41,801 bases of DNA from Microseira wollei NIES-4236 (GCF_020521235.1 NZ_BLAY01000088.1:1-41801); one strand, 5' to 3'. Numbered from the stretch's first letter, positions 1 to 8,570 are shown. The notes: generated by a model not told the origin, from the sequence alone. Numbers and translations are program-made.

Positions 1-202
1 AGTGGAAAATCTTCGCCTTTTGGGCAAAGACTATTGATGTTCCCTGGGATATCAACATTGGTCGTCGGGGCACGGCAGTGGAAAATCTTCGCCTTTTGGG
101 CAAAGACTATTGATGTTCCCTGGGATATCAACATTGGTCGTCGGGGCACGGCAGTGGAAAATCTTCGCCTTTTGGGCAAAGACTATTGATGTTCCCTGGG
201 AT
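1..202. repeat. 76-bp tandem repeat, about 2.7 copies
   Basis: Direct tandem copies start at positions 1, 77 and 153; the third stops at about 202, three bases before the nrtD stop codon. I see no differences between copies. Each unit holds AGTGGAAAATCTTCGCC near its start and GTCGGGGCACGGC at its end. The array touches the window edge, so its true copy number is unknown. It lies where the next gene of a nitrate operon (typically narB) or a terminator would be expected. Confidence 0.95.
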
Positions 203-204
203 AA

Positions 205-1053
205 TTAATCTACATCCGCATGGGCATAGCGCCGATAGAGGAAGTCTAAAGCGTAGTTGCGGAGGTCGTAGTAAGTTTGGTCTTCCATAATTTTCTCGCG
301 CTCGCGGGGACGCTCAAATGGAATATCCAAAACTTCACCAATTTTAGCCGCTGGGCCGTTGGTCATCATTACGAGGCGATCTGCCAAGTACAGCGCTTCA
401 TCGATATCGTGGGTAATCATTAATACCGTGACCCGATGTTCGCGCCAGATGGCTAACAGTTCATCTTGCAATTCTTCCTTGGTTAAGGCATCGAGAGCGC
501 CGAAGGGTTCGTCTAGAATTAGCACTTGGGGACGAATAGCCAAGGCGCGGGCGATCGCCACCCGTTGTTTCATCCCGCCGGATAATTGGGTGGGACGCTT
601 GTACATTGCTTCTCCCAGTCCGACCATTTCCAGATGTTCGCGTGCGATCGCAGTTTTCTCGGCTTTGGATTTTTCCGGATATACTTCGTCTACGGCTAAG
701 TAAACATTATCAAACGCGGTCATCCAAGGCAGCAAACAGTAATTTTGAAACACTACCATGCGGTCGGGTCCCGGTTCGGTAATGCGCCGCGAAAGCAGTC
801 GCACTTCTCCCGTCGTCGGTGTTTGGAACCCGGATACCATGTTCAACAGGGTGGATTTACCGCAGCCAGAGTGACCGATTAAGCAGATAAATTCGCCTTC
901 GTAAACTGTTAAGTCAATTCCATCCAATACAACGGCAGGGCCTTTGGGCGTGGGATAAACTTTAGTGACGCTATCGATTACTAAAAATGGGTCTTTTTTC
1001 CGTACCGATTGCTGTTTTTTTAAGGCTGTTTGAGTGCTGTTGAATGTTTGCAT
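205..1053 (-). CDS. nrtD: Nitrate ABC transporter, ATP-binding subunit NrtD
   Basis: This is the stand-alone ATPase of the NrtABCD nitrate/nitrite importer. It acts at the cytoplasmic face of the inner membrane and pairs with the NrtC ATPase domain. Counted from the longest ORF (285 residues), it shows Walker A GHSGCGKS (63-70), Q-loop VVFQN (103-107), signature LSGGM (160-164), Walker B LILDEP (181-186) and the switch His in THD (218). The longest ORF begins with TTG; I prefer the ATG three codons later, which gives the MQT N-terminus usual for the family. No good Shine-Dalgarno precedes it. It is last of the four minus-strand nrt genes here and follows nrtC after a gap of about 190 bp. The paralogous bicarbonate subunit CmpD is the alternative; context favours nitrate. 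Confidence 0.9.
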   Translation of the reverse strand: MQTFNSTQTALKKQQSVRKKDPFLVIDSVTKVYPTPKGPAVVLDGIDLTVYEGEFICLIGHSGCGKSTLLNMVSGFQTPTTGEVRLLSRRITEPGPDRMVVFQNYCLLPWMTAFDNVYLAVDEVYPEKSKAEKTAIAREHLEMVGLGEAMYKRPTQLSGGMKQRVAIARALAIRPQVLILDEPFGALDALTKEELQDELLAIWREHRVTVLMITHDIDEALYLADRLVMMTNGPAAKIGEVLDIPFERPREREKIMEDQTYYDLRNYALDFLYRRYAHADVD

Positions 1054-1244
1054 GGTTATCAATAAGGGACTAGGGGATAGGGAGTGGGGAGGCTTACTCG
1101 TTTGGCTAGGGAAGAATATCTATTTATTGAACCGCCAAGAAGCCAAGGACGCCAAGAAAGAAGAAACGAAGAAGATAGGTAATGTTGTGGCGCACTGGGA
1201 GTGGGAGTGGAAAAATAATTTCTTTCCCTGGCCTTTAGCCCCTT

Positions 1245-3326
1245 CTACGCTGCTTGAGAATCGACTAAAATTTCTTCAACGTTGAATTCGCGTTTGATTT
1301 CTAAGCGTTTGAGATAGCCTAGCGGATCGTCAGGATTAAATACAACGCCGTCGAACAGGGTAAAGGGTTTGCGATCTGGTTCCATATCGGACCAATTTAA
1401 TTGGCGCGCTGCTTCGCCGTATAAGTCTACCCGGCGTACTCGTTCGAGAATTTCGATCCAATTTTTCGGGAAGGCGGTAATTCCCCAACGGGCGAGTTGA
1501 GTTAATATCCATAACCCTTCGGCGCGACCCGGACAATTAGTATTCTCGAAGTGGAATTGGTTGAAACGCGGCATTAGTTGGGGCGGCGCACCCGTACCCC
1601 GGTGATAGTATCCTAAGAAACCTGGGCGAATATATTCGGCGGGAACACCGACATATTGGGGTTGAGTTAGCCATTGCATAATCTCTTCCCGATTGCGGCG
1701 ATCTTCGCAGTATTCGCAAGCTTCTAAAATTGCTTTAACGAGGGCGATGTGCAGGTGAGGGTTATAATTTGCCCACTCTTCCCTTACTCCCAGTACTTTT
1801 TCCGGGTTTCCGGGCCAAATATCCAGGTCGGTGGCGATAACGAAACCCAATCCTTCGTAAACGGCACGACAGTTCCAAGGTTCGCCGACGCAGTAGCCGT
1901 CGATGTTTCCCTCTTTGAGTTGGTTGACCATTTCTGGTGGGGGAACGACGACTAAGTTTACATCGCGGTCGGGGTCAATTCCACCTGAAGCCAGCCAGTA
2001 GCGCAGCATCAGGTTGTGCATCGAACATTCGTGAACGACGGCGAGGGTGTAAACTTTATCCGTTGATTGTGCGATCGCGCGTTTAAAATCGCTTAATGTC
2101 CGCACCCCTTGTTGGTAGAATCTATCGCTTAAGGTAATCGCGTTACCGTTGCGGCTGAGAACCATCGCTGTAGAGGTGGCTACGGGTGCGTTGCCAAAAA
2201 GGCCCAACGTCATTGCCAGAGGCATTGCCGTCACCATTTGGGCAGCGTCTAGGCGTCCCGTGGCGACACCCTCTGCGATCGCATCCCAGTTACTTTCCCG
2301 CACCAAATCGACTTCTTCTATCCCATGTTTTTTAAAGAAACCTTTTTCTTTAGCGACTACAAACGGCGCGCAATCTGTTAAAGGCAAAAAGCCAATGGCT
2401 AATTTGACTTTCTCTAATTCGCTGCCACCTTTAGAAACTTTGCGGACAACTTCTTTAGTTTCCTTGACAGATGTTACACTTGCTGGTTTAGTTTCCTTGA
2501 CAGGCGTTGCACTTGCAGCTGCAGCTTGTTTGGCCTTGCGTCGTTTATCCCGCTTTTGCTGGTTGAGGAAATTAATTAATTCCGCCCGCATCCGATAATA
2601 ATCGGGATGATTAACCACTTCCAAACGATGGCGAGGGCGGGGAATATTCACTTCTAAAATTTGACCGATGTGGGATTCTGGCCCATTAGTTAACATCACA
2701 ATGCGGTCGGATAATAGCAGCGCTTCGTCCACATCGTGGGTAACCATGACCGAGGTAACGTGACTTTCCTGGCAAATTTGCATCAGCTGTTCTTGCAAGT
2801 TACCCCGCGTTAAAGCATCCAACGCACCGAAGGGTTCGTCTAAGAGTAATAGTTTAGGACGGATGGAAAGGGCGCGCGCGATCGCTACCCGTTGTTTCAT
2901 CCCCCCCGATAATTGTCCCGGTCGTTTATCGGCGGCGTGGCGCAGTCCCACCATATCGATACTTTGCTCGATAATTCCGCGTCTTTCCCCTTTCGCCTGC
3001 GATCCATATACTTCATCAACTGCCAATTCAATATTTTCCCGTACCGTCAACCAAGGCAGCAACGAATAGTTTTGGAATACTACCATGCGATCCGGTCCCG
3101 GTTCGGTCACTTGGCGACCTTCTAAAATCACGCCGCCGTGACTTGGTCTATCCAAACCGGCAATAATATTGAGCAGGGTTGATTTACCGCAACCAGAGTG
3201 ACCAATTAAGGAGATAAACTCGCCTTTACGAATCTTGAGTTCGATATTCTTAAGGGCGATATACTTGCCGCCATTAGCCAGGGGGAATACGCGGTCAATG
3301 TGATCGACTTCTACGAAGAAAGACAT
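1245..3326 (-). CDS. nrtC: Nitrate ABC transporter, fused ATPase and substrate-binding-like subunit NrtC
   Basis: A 693-residue two-domain protein. Residues 1-255 are an ABC ATPase with Walker A GHSGCGKS (42-49), LSGGM (139-143), Walker B LLLDEP (160-165) and His197. A charged linker (about 256-305) contains two VKETK copies. Residues 306-690 resemble NrtA. In known NrtC proteins this C-terminal domain is cytoplasmic and needed for ammonium inhibition of transport; that role is family knowledge. The ATG is preceded by a heptad repeat array instead of a recognisable Shine-Dalgarno, so translation may depend on coupling or on other leader features. It lies between nrtB and nrtD on the same strand. 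CmpC is the alternative assignment. Confidence 0.92.
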   Translation of the reverse strand: MSFFVEVDHIDRVFPLANGGKYIALKNIELKIRKGEFISLIGHSGCGKSTLLNIIAGLDRPSHGGVILEGRQVTEPGPDRMVVFQNYSLLPWLTVRENIELAVDEVYGSQAKGERRGIIEQSIDMVGLRHAADKRPGQLSGGMKQRVAIARALSIRPKLLLLDEPFGALDALTRGNLQEQLMQICQESHVTSVMVTHDVDEALLLSDRIVMLTNGPESHIGQILEVNIPRPRHRLEVVNHPDYYRMRAELINFLNQQKRDKRRKAKQAAAASATPVKETKPASVTSVKETKEVVRKVSKGGSELEKVKLAIGFLPLTDCAPFVVAKEKGFFKKHGIEEVDLVRESNWDAIAEGVATGRLDAAQMVTAMPLAMTLGLFGNAPVATSTAMVLSRNGNAITLSDRFYQQGVRTLSDFKRAIAQSTDKVYTLAVVHECSMHNLMLRYWLASGGIDPDRDVNLVVVPPPEMVNQLKEGNIDGYCVGEPWNCRAVYEGLGFVIATDLDIWPGNPEKVLGVREEWANYNPHLHIALVKAILEACEYCEDRRNREEIMQWLTQPQYVGVPAEYIRPGFLGYYHRGTGAPPQLMPRFNQFHFENTNCPGRAEGLWILTQLARWGITAFPKNWIEILERVRRVDLYGEAARQLNWSDMEPDRKPFTLFDGVVFNPDDPLGYLKRLEIKREFNVEEILVDSQAA

Positions 3327-3397
3327 GGTAATTGCTAATTGCTAATTGCTAATTGATAATTGCGTTCGTAGTAGGCGCTGCAGCGCCTACTACGAAC
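3327..3397. repeat. Heptad repeats plus 34-bp perfect palindrome between nrtB and nrtC
   Basis: Positions 3329-3360 are tandem TAATTGC-type heptads directly upstream of the nrtC start. Positions 3364-3397 form a perfect palindrome (arms GTTCGTAGTAGGCGCTG and its complement, no loop) whose last base overlaps the nrtB stop codon. In the transcript it would fold into a long hairpin right after nrtB. It could stabilise or attenuate the message, or be a mobile palindrome of the GTAGGCGC type common in cyanobacteria. Confidence 0.9.
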
Positions 3398-4242
3398 TAC
3401 TTATGTTCTTGCGGTACGATAATGCTGCCGATGAAGCTAACTAACCTGTCTAGTAGTAGACCGACGACCCCTACGTAAATCAGCGCGATAATAATTTGGG
3501 ACAACAGCGAGTTGTTGTAAGCATCCCAGATAAAGAAACCAATTCCTACACCACCGACTAACATTTCAGCCGCAACAATTGCCAACCAGGATAAACCAAT
3601 TCCTATTTTCAGCCCGGTAAAGATGTAGGGAACCGAAGCGGGCAAAACGATCTTCAAGAAATACTTATGAGTTTTTAGACGCAAAACCCTGGCGACGTTT
3701 CTGTAATCTTGCGGAATGTTCTGTACGCCAACGGTTGTGTTAATCAGAATCGGCCAAATCGCCGTAATAAAAATTACAAAGATTGCGGAAGGATTGCTTT
3801 GTTGAAAGGCGGCGAGAGAAATCGGCAACCAAGCGAGGGGAGGAATGGTACGCAGCACTTGGAAAAGTGGGTCTACGGCGCGAAAAACGAAGTCATTAAC
3901 GCCAATAACGATACCCAAAGCGATGCCAACAATAGCAGATAAAGAAAAGCCAATTGCTACCCGTTGCAAGCTGGCGAAGACTTGCAAAGCCAAGCCTTTA
4001 TCGGTGCCGCCGTTATCAAAGAAAGGATTGATGATGTAAGGGTCCCACGTATCGGCGATTACTTGCATCGGGCCTGGTAAGCCTTTGGAACCGGGAGGAC
4101 AGAGAATTTGCCAGACAATCGCAAAGAATGCAATCGCTACAATTGGCGGCAGGACATATTTATTGTTTTTCTTGAACCAACTACCCAACAATTGCTGGGG
4201 ATTGTTGTTAGTTGAATATCTGCGATCGCTTCTAGCAGTCAT
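3397..4242 (-). CDS. nrtB: Nitrate ABC transporter permease NrtB
   Basis: The membrane permease of the nitrate importer, about 281 residues with roughly six hydrophobic segments (the first near VLPPIVAIAFFAIVWQIL). It has a BPD-type cytoplasmic coupling region around NVARVLRLKTHKYFLKIVLP, the expected EAA-loop position that contacts the ATPases. The longest ORF starts at TTG 4254, but that codon is part of the sequence GGAGGG, a strong Shine-Dalgarno for the ATG four codons later. I therefore start the gene at 4242. It is flanked by nrtA upstream (gap about 137 bp with hairpins) and nrtC downstream. CmpB is the paralogous alternative. Confidence 0.92.
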   Translation of the reverse strand: MTARSDRRYSTNNNPQQLLGSWFKKNNKYVLPPIVAIAFFAIVWQILCPPGSKGLPGPMQVIADTWDPYIINPFFDNGGTDKGLALQVFASLQRVAIGFSLSAIVGIALGIVIGVNDFVFRAVDPLFQVLRTIPPLAWLPISLAAFQQSNPSAIFVIFITAIWPILINTTVGVQNIPQDYRNVARVLRLKTHKYFLKIVLPASVPYIFTGLKIGIGLSWLAIVAAEMLVGGVGIGFFIWDAYNNSLLSQIIIALIYVGVVGLLLDRLVSFIGSIIVPQEHK

Positions 4243-4278
4243 GAAACCCTCCAAATTATCAGCCGTCAGTTCTTAGTT

Positions 4279-4340
4279 TGTCTTCCTAGTTCCCAGGCTC
4301 CTGCCTGTCTTCCTAGTTCCCAGGCTCCTGCCTGGGAACT
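4279..4340. repeat. 27-bp direct repeat with hairpin in the nrtA-nrtB spacer
   Basis: Two adjacent identical 27-bp units (4279-4305, 4306-4332) contain TCCCAGGCTCCTGCC. The second continues into a perfect inverted repeat at 4315-4340 (11-bp stem AGTTCCCAGGC, 4-nt loop). A weaker GAGGC/GCCTC stem follows at about 4349-4363. The hairpin lies 3' of nrtA in the transcript, where it could protect the abundant binding-protein message or attenuate nrtBCD. The motif is a known type of cyanobacterial dispersed palindrome, so a purely mobile origin is also possible. Confidence 0.85.
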
Positions 4341-4379
4341 CTATTTTAGAGGCTCTGCCTCGCCTATCTTAGTAACTAA

Positions 4380-5738
4380 TTAAGCCTTTTTAATCTTGAG
4401 ACTTGCCAAATAAGCTGCGGGGTTTTCCGGATCGAAAGTAACGCCATCAAAGAAAGTTTCGACGCCGCGAGAAGGACTGGTAGGAATTTCTGCCGCCGGT
4501 ACGCCCATTTCTTGAGCGGCTGCTCTCCACAAATCTTCCCGGTTTACTTTATCAACCAATTCCTTAGTATTAGTATTGGCAGGAATATTGCCCCAGCGAA
4601 TATTTTCAGTCAAGAACCACAAATCGTGACTCTTATAAGGATAGGAAGCATTATCTGCCCAGAACTTCATCCGCAAGTCGCTTGCTTGCAGTGGGGGACG
4701 ACCATCGCCGTAATCAATGTTGCCTTTAGCGCGTTCGATAATATCTGCTGCCGGTACTTTAAACCACTTCGCTTGCGACAGAATTTGGCACATTTCTTCT
4801 TTATTTTCCGTCTTTTCGCACCACTGTTGCGCTTCCATGACGGCTTTTAAAACCGCCTTCGCTGCTTTGGGATGTTTATCCACCCAATCTGCGCGCATGG
4901 TAAAAGCTTTTTCGGGATGGTTTTTCCACAGTTCTCCGGTTACCAATGCGGTGTAACCAACTTGCTGATTAACCAGTTGCGCGTTCCAAGGTTCCCCTAC
5001 GCAAAACGCTTCCATATTTCCCGTTTTCATATTCGCCACCATTTGGGGCGGTGGAACGGGAATTACCGAAACTTCTTGGTCTGGATTAATGCCATTAGCT
5101 GCTAACCAGTAGCGCATCCACATGTCGTGAGTACCGCCGGGAAACGTAATGGCAACTTTCAGTTCGTCTTTACCGCTGGATTTGGCTTGCGAGAATGCAT
5201 CTTTGAGAGCTTTAGCTTCTAAGCCAATCTTGGCATCTTTGTAAGTATTGCCAATAGAAATCGCCTGACCGTTTGTATTTAACCTTGCCAAAATGTACAT
5301 CGGTATAGCTTGCTTGGTCTTGGTTTGACCCAAGGTCATAAAGTAAGGCATGGGGGTTAGAATGTGCGCCCCGTCGATACCGCCGCCAGTGGAACCAATT
5401 TCTAAGTTATCGCGAGTAACGGGCCAAGATGCTTGCTTGAGAACTTCTACATCCTTCATCCCATACTTGTCAAACAACCCCTTTTCTTTGGCAATAATTA
5501 GGGGTGCAGAGTCGGTCAGCGCGATATATCCCAGTTTGGCTGTCGTGACTTCTGGGGCGTCGGCGGCGCTGACGTTGGTAGCCACGACTGGACTAGAAGT
5601 TGCCGCCGGTGCATTGTTAGCAGCAGGCGTATTGTTGGCGGTAGTATTATTCCCTGAAGTACAGCCGTGGGCAAACAGAGTCCCTGCTGCTGTTGCCCCT
5701 GCGGTGATGATGAATTTGCGTCTGGAAAACTTGGTCAT
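4380..5738 (-). CDS. nrtA: Nitrate-binding lipoprotein NrtA
   Basis: The solute-binding protein that captures nitrate/nitrite and delivers it to NrtB; 452 residues. The N-terminus has a twin-arginine motif (SRRKFI, 5-10) and a lipobox ending LFAHGC with Cys26 as the lipidated residue. An Ala/Asn/Thr-rich tether (27-65) precedes the binding domain. W105, Q158, H204 and K277 sit where the nitrate ligands of Synechocystis NrtA lie (W102, Q155, H196, K269). As I recall, bicarbonate-binding CmpA has Glu at the Lys position, so K277 supports nitrate. A purine-rich AGGTAAAG leader precedes the ATG. The divergent gene at 6334 implies that nrtA has its own promoter here, rather than following nirA as in many cyanobacteria. 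Confidence 0.93.
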   Translation of the reverse strand: MTKFSRRKFIITAGATAAGTLFAHGCTSGNNTTANNTPAANNAPAATSSPVVATNVSAADAPEVTTAKLGYIALTDSAPLIIAKEKGLFDKYGMKDVEVLKQASWPVTRDNLEIGSTGGGIDGAHILTPMPYFMTLGQTKTKQAIPMYILARLNTNGQAISIGNTYKDAKIGLEAKALKDAFSQAKSSGKDELKVAITFPGGTHDMWMRYWLAANGINPDQEVSVIPVPPPQMVANMKTGNMEAFCVGEPWNAQLVNQQVGYTALVTGELWKNHPEKAFTMRADWVDKHPKAAKAVLKAVMEAQQWCEKTENKEEMCQILSQAKWFKVPAADIIERAKGNIDYGDGRPPLQASDLRMKFWADNASYPYKSHDLWFLTENIRWGNIPANTNTKELVDKVNREDLWRAAAQEMGVPAAEIPTSPSRGVETFFDGVTFDPENPAAYLASLKIKKA

Positions 5739-6333
5739 TTTTCTTTACCTGTACGATAGTTGGTTTCTTTCCGGCTGAGCTTCCCCTGTCTAGAGGGTAT
5801 GAAGTTGCATCTGATAGCAAGTTAGTATTCGTTTTGGCTTTCTGCAAGCGGGTAATACTTTTACTCTGCATCTTAGACAAATTAAATCGATGGATGGGGT
5901 ATTACCTTTAGCAGAAAGCGTCGTATTTGTAAATAGTTTTGCTAGTAGGTTGCGTTTAGGTACGTTATCACTTGGGGTTACGCTTACTGAACAGCTATTG
6001 AGTTTTGTTAAGTAAAACCGGCTTCGGCTCCTCCTTGGTGTCTAATTAAGCCATCGCTGAATTGATTGTTTCGTATCTTTAGTTACAAATTATTGCAATA
6101 AATGAAGTTTAGGCATATATGTTATGCAATTTTGACATATATAATTCTTGAGAAAGATTGACCAAAGAGGCAGAGGTCGAGGGGCAGGTGGGCAAAAGGT
6201 GCTCCAGGGGAATTTGAATGTAAATTCTCCCCATCTCCCCATCTCCCCATCTCCCCATCTCCTTTTGCCCCTCTGCTTTTTTTTCACCCAGGGGAATTGG
6301 TAAAGTTGAATTTAGAAGCGCTGAGAGTTTTTT
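5739..6333. other. Divergent intergenic region between nrtA and the Rieske gene
   Basis: This stretch must carry both promoters. I find no GTA-N8-TAC NtcA site; the nearest is GTA-N7-TAC at 5852-5864. Positions 6227-6262 are four perfect 8-bp CTCCCCAT repeats plus a partial copy, a pyrimidine-rich tract about 75 bp before the Rieske start. No other gene is evident. Confidence 0.6.
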
Positions 6334-6804
6334 ATGGATCGTCGTAGCTTTCTGGGCTGGGTGGGTGTGGGTTGGGTAGCCAGTTCGCTGCCGGTAGCAC
6401 TTGCCGCCTGTTCCTCTAACAACACCGATACTCAAGCACAAACAAATAACACCGCCACGGACACACCCGTAGCCAGTTCTCCCCGCAGCGATCGCTTTGT
6501 CGTCGTCGGTACGGTTGCGGATTTAACTCAGAAAGGTCAAATCCTGAACAAGCAATCTGGCGTTGGCCCGGTTTTAGTTGTCCGTAACCCTGCTGCTGCT
6601 AACCAACTTGTGGCGGTTAATCCCACCTGTACCCACTTACGCTGCACGGTAGATTGGAAGTCCCAGCCAAGGGAGTTTGTCTGTCCTTGTCACGGTTCTA
6701 AATTCGCCACCAATGGCACCGTTGTCACAGGTCCAGCGGATAAGCCGCTAAAAACTTACCAAGCCAAGATTGAAGGTAATTCAGTTTTGGTCAGCTCCAG
6801 CTAG
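6334..6804 (+). CDS. Tat-exported Rieske [2Fe-2S] protein, probable lipoprotein
   Basis: A 156-residue single-domain Rieske protein. The N-terminus MDRRSFLGWVGVG is a twin-arginine signal, and ALAAC (Cys26) is a plausible lipobox. A Thr/Asn/Ala-rich linker (27-50) leads to the Rieske fold. Cluster ligands are C99-x-H101 (CTHLRC) and C117-x2-H120 (CPCHGSKF), with C104 and C119 as the usual disulfide pair. It is much shorter than PetC and lacks the PetC transmembrane helix pattern, so it is probably a soluble or lipid-anchored electron-transfer protein. Tat export fits a cofactor loaded before transport. It is divergent from nrtA; its physiological partner cannot be told from sequence. Confidence 0.85.
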   Translation: MDRRSFLGWVGVGWVASSLPVALAACSSNNTDTQAQTNNTATDTPVASSPRSDRFVVVGTVADLTQKGQILNKQSGVGPVLVVRNPAAANQLVAVNPTCTHLRCTVDWKSQPREFVCPCHGSKFATNGTVVTGPADKPLKTYQAKIEGNSVLVSSS

Positions 6805-6908
6805 ATCAACCACCAAATATGATCAAACAGCATGGTTTCCATGCATAATAAGAATCGCAAAAGTCATTCAGTAGTAAAAGTTACAAAAACCAACTGGGAG
6901 AACCGAAT

Positions 6909-7046
6909 ATGGTGTTTGCAGTAAAACATCAAGTACGTCGAGCAACAGCGGAATTAACGCCTGTGGACAAGAAGGAGCCGACTCCCTTGGCTGAAGCAGG
7001 AAATAAACGTCAAAACAAGCGAGTTAGAGAGCTATGCGTGTTTTGA
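6909..7046 (+). CDS. Small basic hypothetical protein, 45 residues
   Basis: An ATG ORF that begins MVFAVKHQVRRATAEL and ends RELCVF, rich in Lys and Arg. It has no membrane segment. A good Shine-Dalgarno (GGGAG, 6896-6900) lies 8 nt before the start, and a hairpin with a T-run follows at 7094-7122, so it looks like a self-contained transcription unit between the Rieske and HEAT genes. I do not recognise the family. It could be a small regulatory protein or a chance ORF; the ribosome binding site and terminator favour a real gene. Confidence 0.5.
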   Translation: MVFAVKHQVRRATAELTPVDKKEPTPLAEAGNKRQNKRVRELCVF

Positions 7047-7093
7047 GTCAGTTTTGTGTTGCACCTACTCCAAGCCCTCCGATTGACAAGGCG

Positions 7094-7122
7094 ATCGCCT
7101 CCTATGAAAGGGGCGATTTTTT
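7094..7122 (+). terminator. Rho-independent terminator after the small ORF
   Basis: The stem ATCGCC/GGCGAT with a roughly 12-nt loop is followed by TTTTTT. It lies 48 bp past the small-ORF stop and 35 bp before the HEAT gene start. The left arm is part of a GCGATCGC octamer. Confidence 0.65.
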
Positions 7123-7156
7123 ATTAAAATCCAACTCGCTCAAATAAATAAGGATC

Positions 7157-8566
7157 ATGTTGAACGTTCTAGAACAGGCTGCTTGTGCTGTTGAGCAAAA
7201 GAATTGGTCTTTGCTCAACCAATGCCTGCAACAACTGCCGGTGAAGAGAAACAGTGCAGGCGCACCTGGGGGGGAACAGCAAGCCTTACCTGATATAAAT
7301 TTACTGCTAACTTTAGCGTTAGAAATTCTGGAAACCGGGGATTTTCACCAACGTTGGGAAGTTGCGAAGGTTTTCCCTCGACTGGGGAGTTTTGCGATTG
7401 CTCCTTTAGTAGATATTTTGGCAGACGAAGCCGAAGAAGATCGGGAGTTACGCTGGTTCGCTGCTCGCATTTTAGGCGATTTCCACGCTCCAGAAGCGAT
7501 CGCGGCTTTGGTAAACGTTCTCAAAACTGACCATAGCGAAGATTTAACCGCAATGGCAGCAGCGGCGTTAGCGAGTCTCGGTGCATCGTCAAAAAATGCT
7601 ACCGCTTTTCGCTTAGCAATCGACGCTTTGACGGATATGCTGGGGCGAGACGAAACCAGAGCTTTGGCAGTGAAAGCGCTTTCCCACATCCGCCACTCGG
7701 AAACCATTACACCCCTGCTCAGTGTTATCCGAGATAAAGAAGTAGCAGTTAGAACAACAGCTCTAGAAGCGCTCGCCAGCTTTCACGACGATCGCATTCC
7801 GCCGGTTTTGTTAGACGCGCTCAAAGATACCGCAGCGCCAGTCAGGCGGGAAGCCACCATCGGTTTGGGTTTAAGGGCGCAATTGCAAGAAGAATTAAAA
7901 TTGGTGGCGCAGTTGAGCGAGCAACTTTGGGACTTGAATCTGGAAGTTTGCAACGCAGCTGCTATTGCCTTGGGGCGCATGGGAACAGACGCCGCCGCCG
8001 ATGCTTTGTTTGCCGTGCTGCGAAAGGGAACCGCGCCGCTATCGTTACAAGTTCAAATTGTGCGAAGTCTCGGCTGGATCGAGACGCCAAAGTCGCTAAT
8101 TTATTTGCAACAAGCGATCGCACAGCGGAATGGATCGCAGGATCGCAGGGGTGCAGGGGTGCAGGGGTGCAGGGGAGAATTACCAACGCCTGATGTCCCA
8201 GGGGATATTGACTTAGTTTGCCAGGAAATTATCGCGGTTTTGGGGCGCGTAGAAAAGCCAGATGTAGTACGGCTCGCTGCTAAGATTTTGCTCGATGCCT
8301 TGAATTCTAACTATCCGAAGATTCAACATCCTAGACTGAAACAAGCCTTGGCAACGAGTTTGGGGCATCTGAAAGATCCGGCGGCGATTGATTCGCTAAT
8401 TCAAATGTTGGCAGATGGGGATGAGGGTGTAAAATGGCACGCCATCGCAGCGTTAAAAAAGTTCTCTGGGGTCGCGCCAAAATTAGAGGCTCTGGTCGCT
8501 AATCATAATTTGACCCCCGCGCTCAAACAAGGGATTGCAATCGCTCTGGAGCATCTCAGATTTTAG
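7157..8566 (+). CDS. HEAT-repeat (PBS-lyase-like) protein
   Basis: A 469-residue all-alpha scaffold protein. Successive HEAT repeats run from about residue 70 to the C-terminus; recognisable units include LRWFAARILGDFHAPEAIAA, VRTTALEALASFHD, VRREATIGLG, VCNAAAIALGRMG and VKWHAIAALKKFSG. Such repeats bind other proteins; cyanobacterial relatives include phycobilin lyases (CpcE type) and assembly factors. No catalytic motif is visible. Two stretches look inserted: a Gly/Ala/Pro-rich patch near residue 35 with a run of seven G in the DNA, and residues about 325-350 encoded by tandem GGGGTGCA units. AAGGA lies only 2 nt before the ATG. Because of the nrt neighbours, a role in nitrate assimilation (a NirB-like accessory factor) is conceivable but unproven. 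Confidence 0.75.
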   Translation: MLNVLEQAACAVEQKNWSLLNQCLQQLPVKRNSAGAPGGEQQALPDINLLLTLALEILETGDFHQRWEVAKVFPRLGSFAIAPLVDILADEAEEDRELRWFAARILGDFHAPEAIAALVNVLKTDHSEDLTAMAAAALASLGASSKNATAFRLAIDALTDMLGRDETRALAVKALSHIRHSETITPLLSVIRDKEVAVRTTALEALASFHDDRIPPVLLDALKDTAAPVRREATIGLGLRAQLQEELKLVAQLSEQLWDLNLEVCNAAAIALGRMGTDAAADALFAVLRKGTAPLSLQVQIVRSLGWIETPKSLIYLQQAIAQRNGSQDRRGAGVQGCRGELPTPDVPGDIDLVCQEIIAVLGRVEKPDVVRLAAKILLDALNSNYPKIQHPRLKQALATSLGHLKDPAAIDSLIQMLADGDEGVKWHAIAALKKFSGVAPKLEALVANHNLTPALKQGIAIALEHLRF

Positions 8567-8570
8567 ATTG

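Noticed and set aside
1034-1285. 83-codon plus-strand ORF across the nrtC-nrtD spacer
   Set aside because: It overlaps both ends of conserved minus-strand genes and has no protein-like features.
4380-5738. CmpABCD (bicarbonate transporter) as an alternative to NrtABCD
   Set aside because: The Lys at the NrtA K269 position, the NrtC-type fused subunit together with a separate NrtD, and the presence of ntcB, cnaT and mobA in the same window favour nitrate.
5852-5864. Possible NtcA site upstream of nrtA
   Set aside because: Spacing is GTA-N7-TAC, one base short of the GTA-N8-TAC consensus, and no suitably spaced -10 box is evident.
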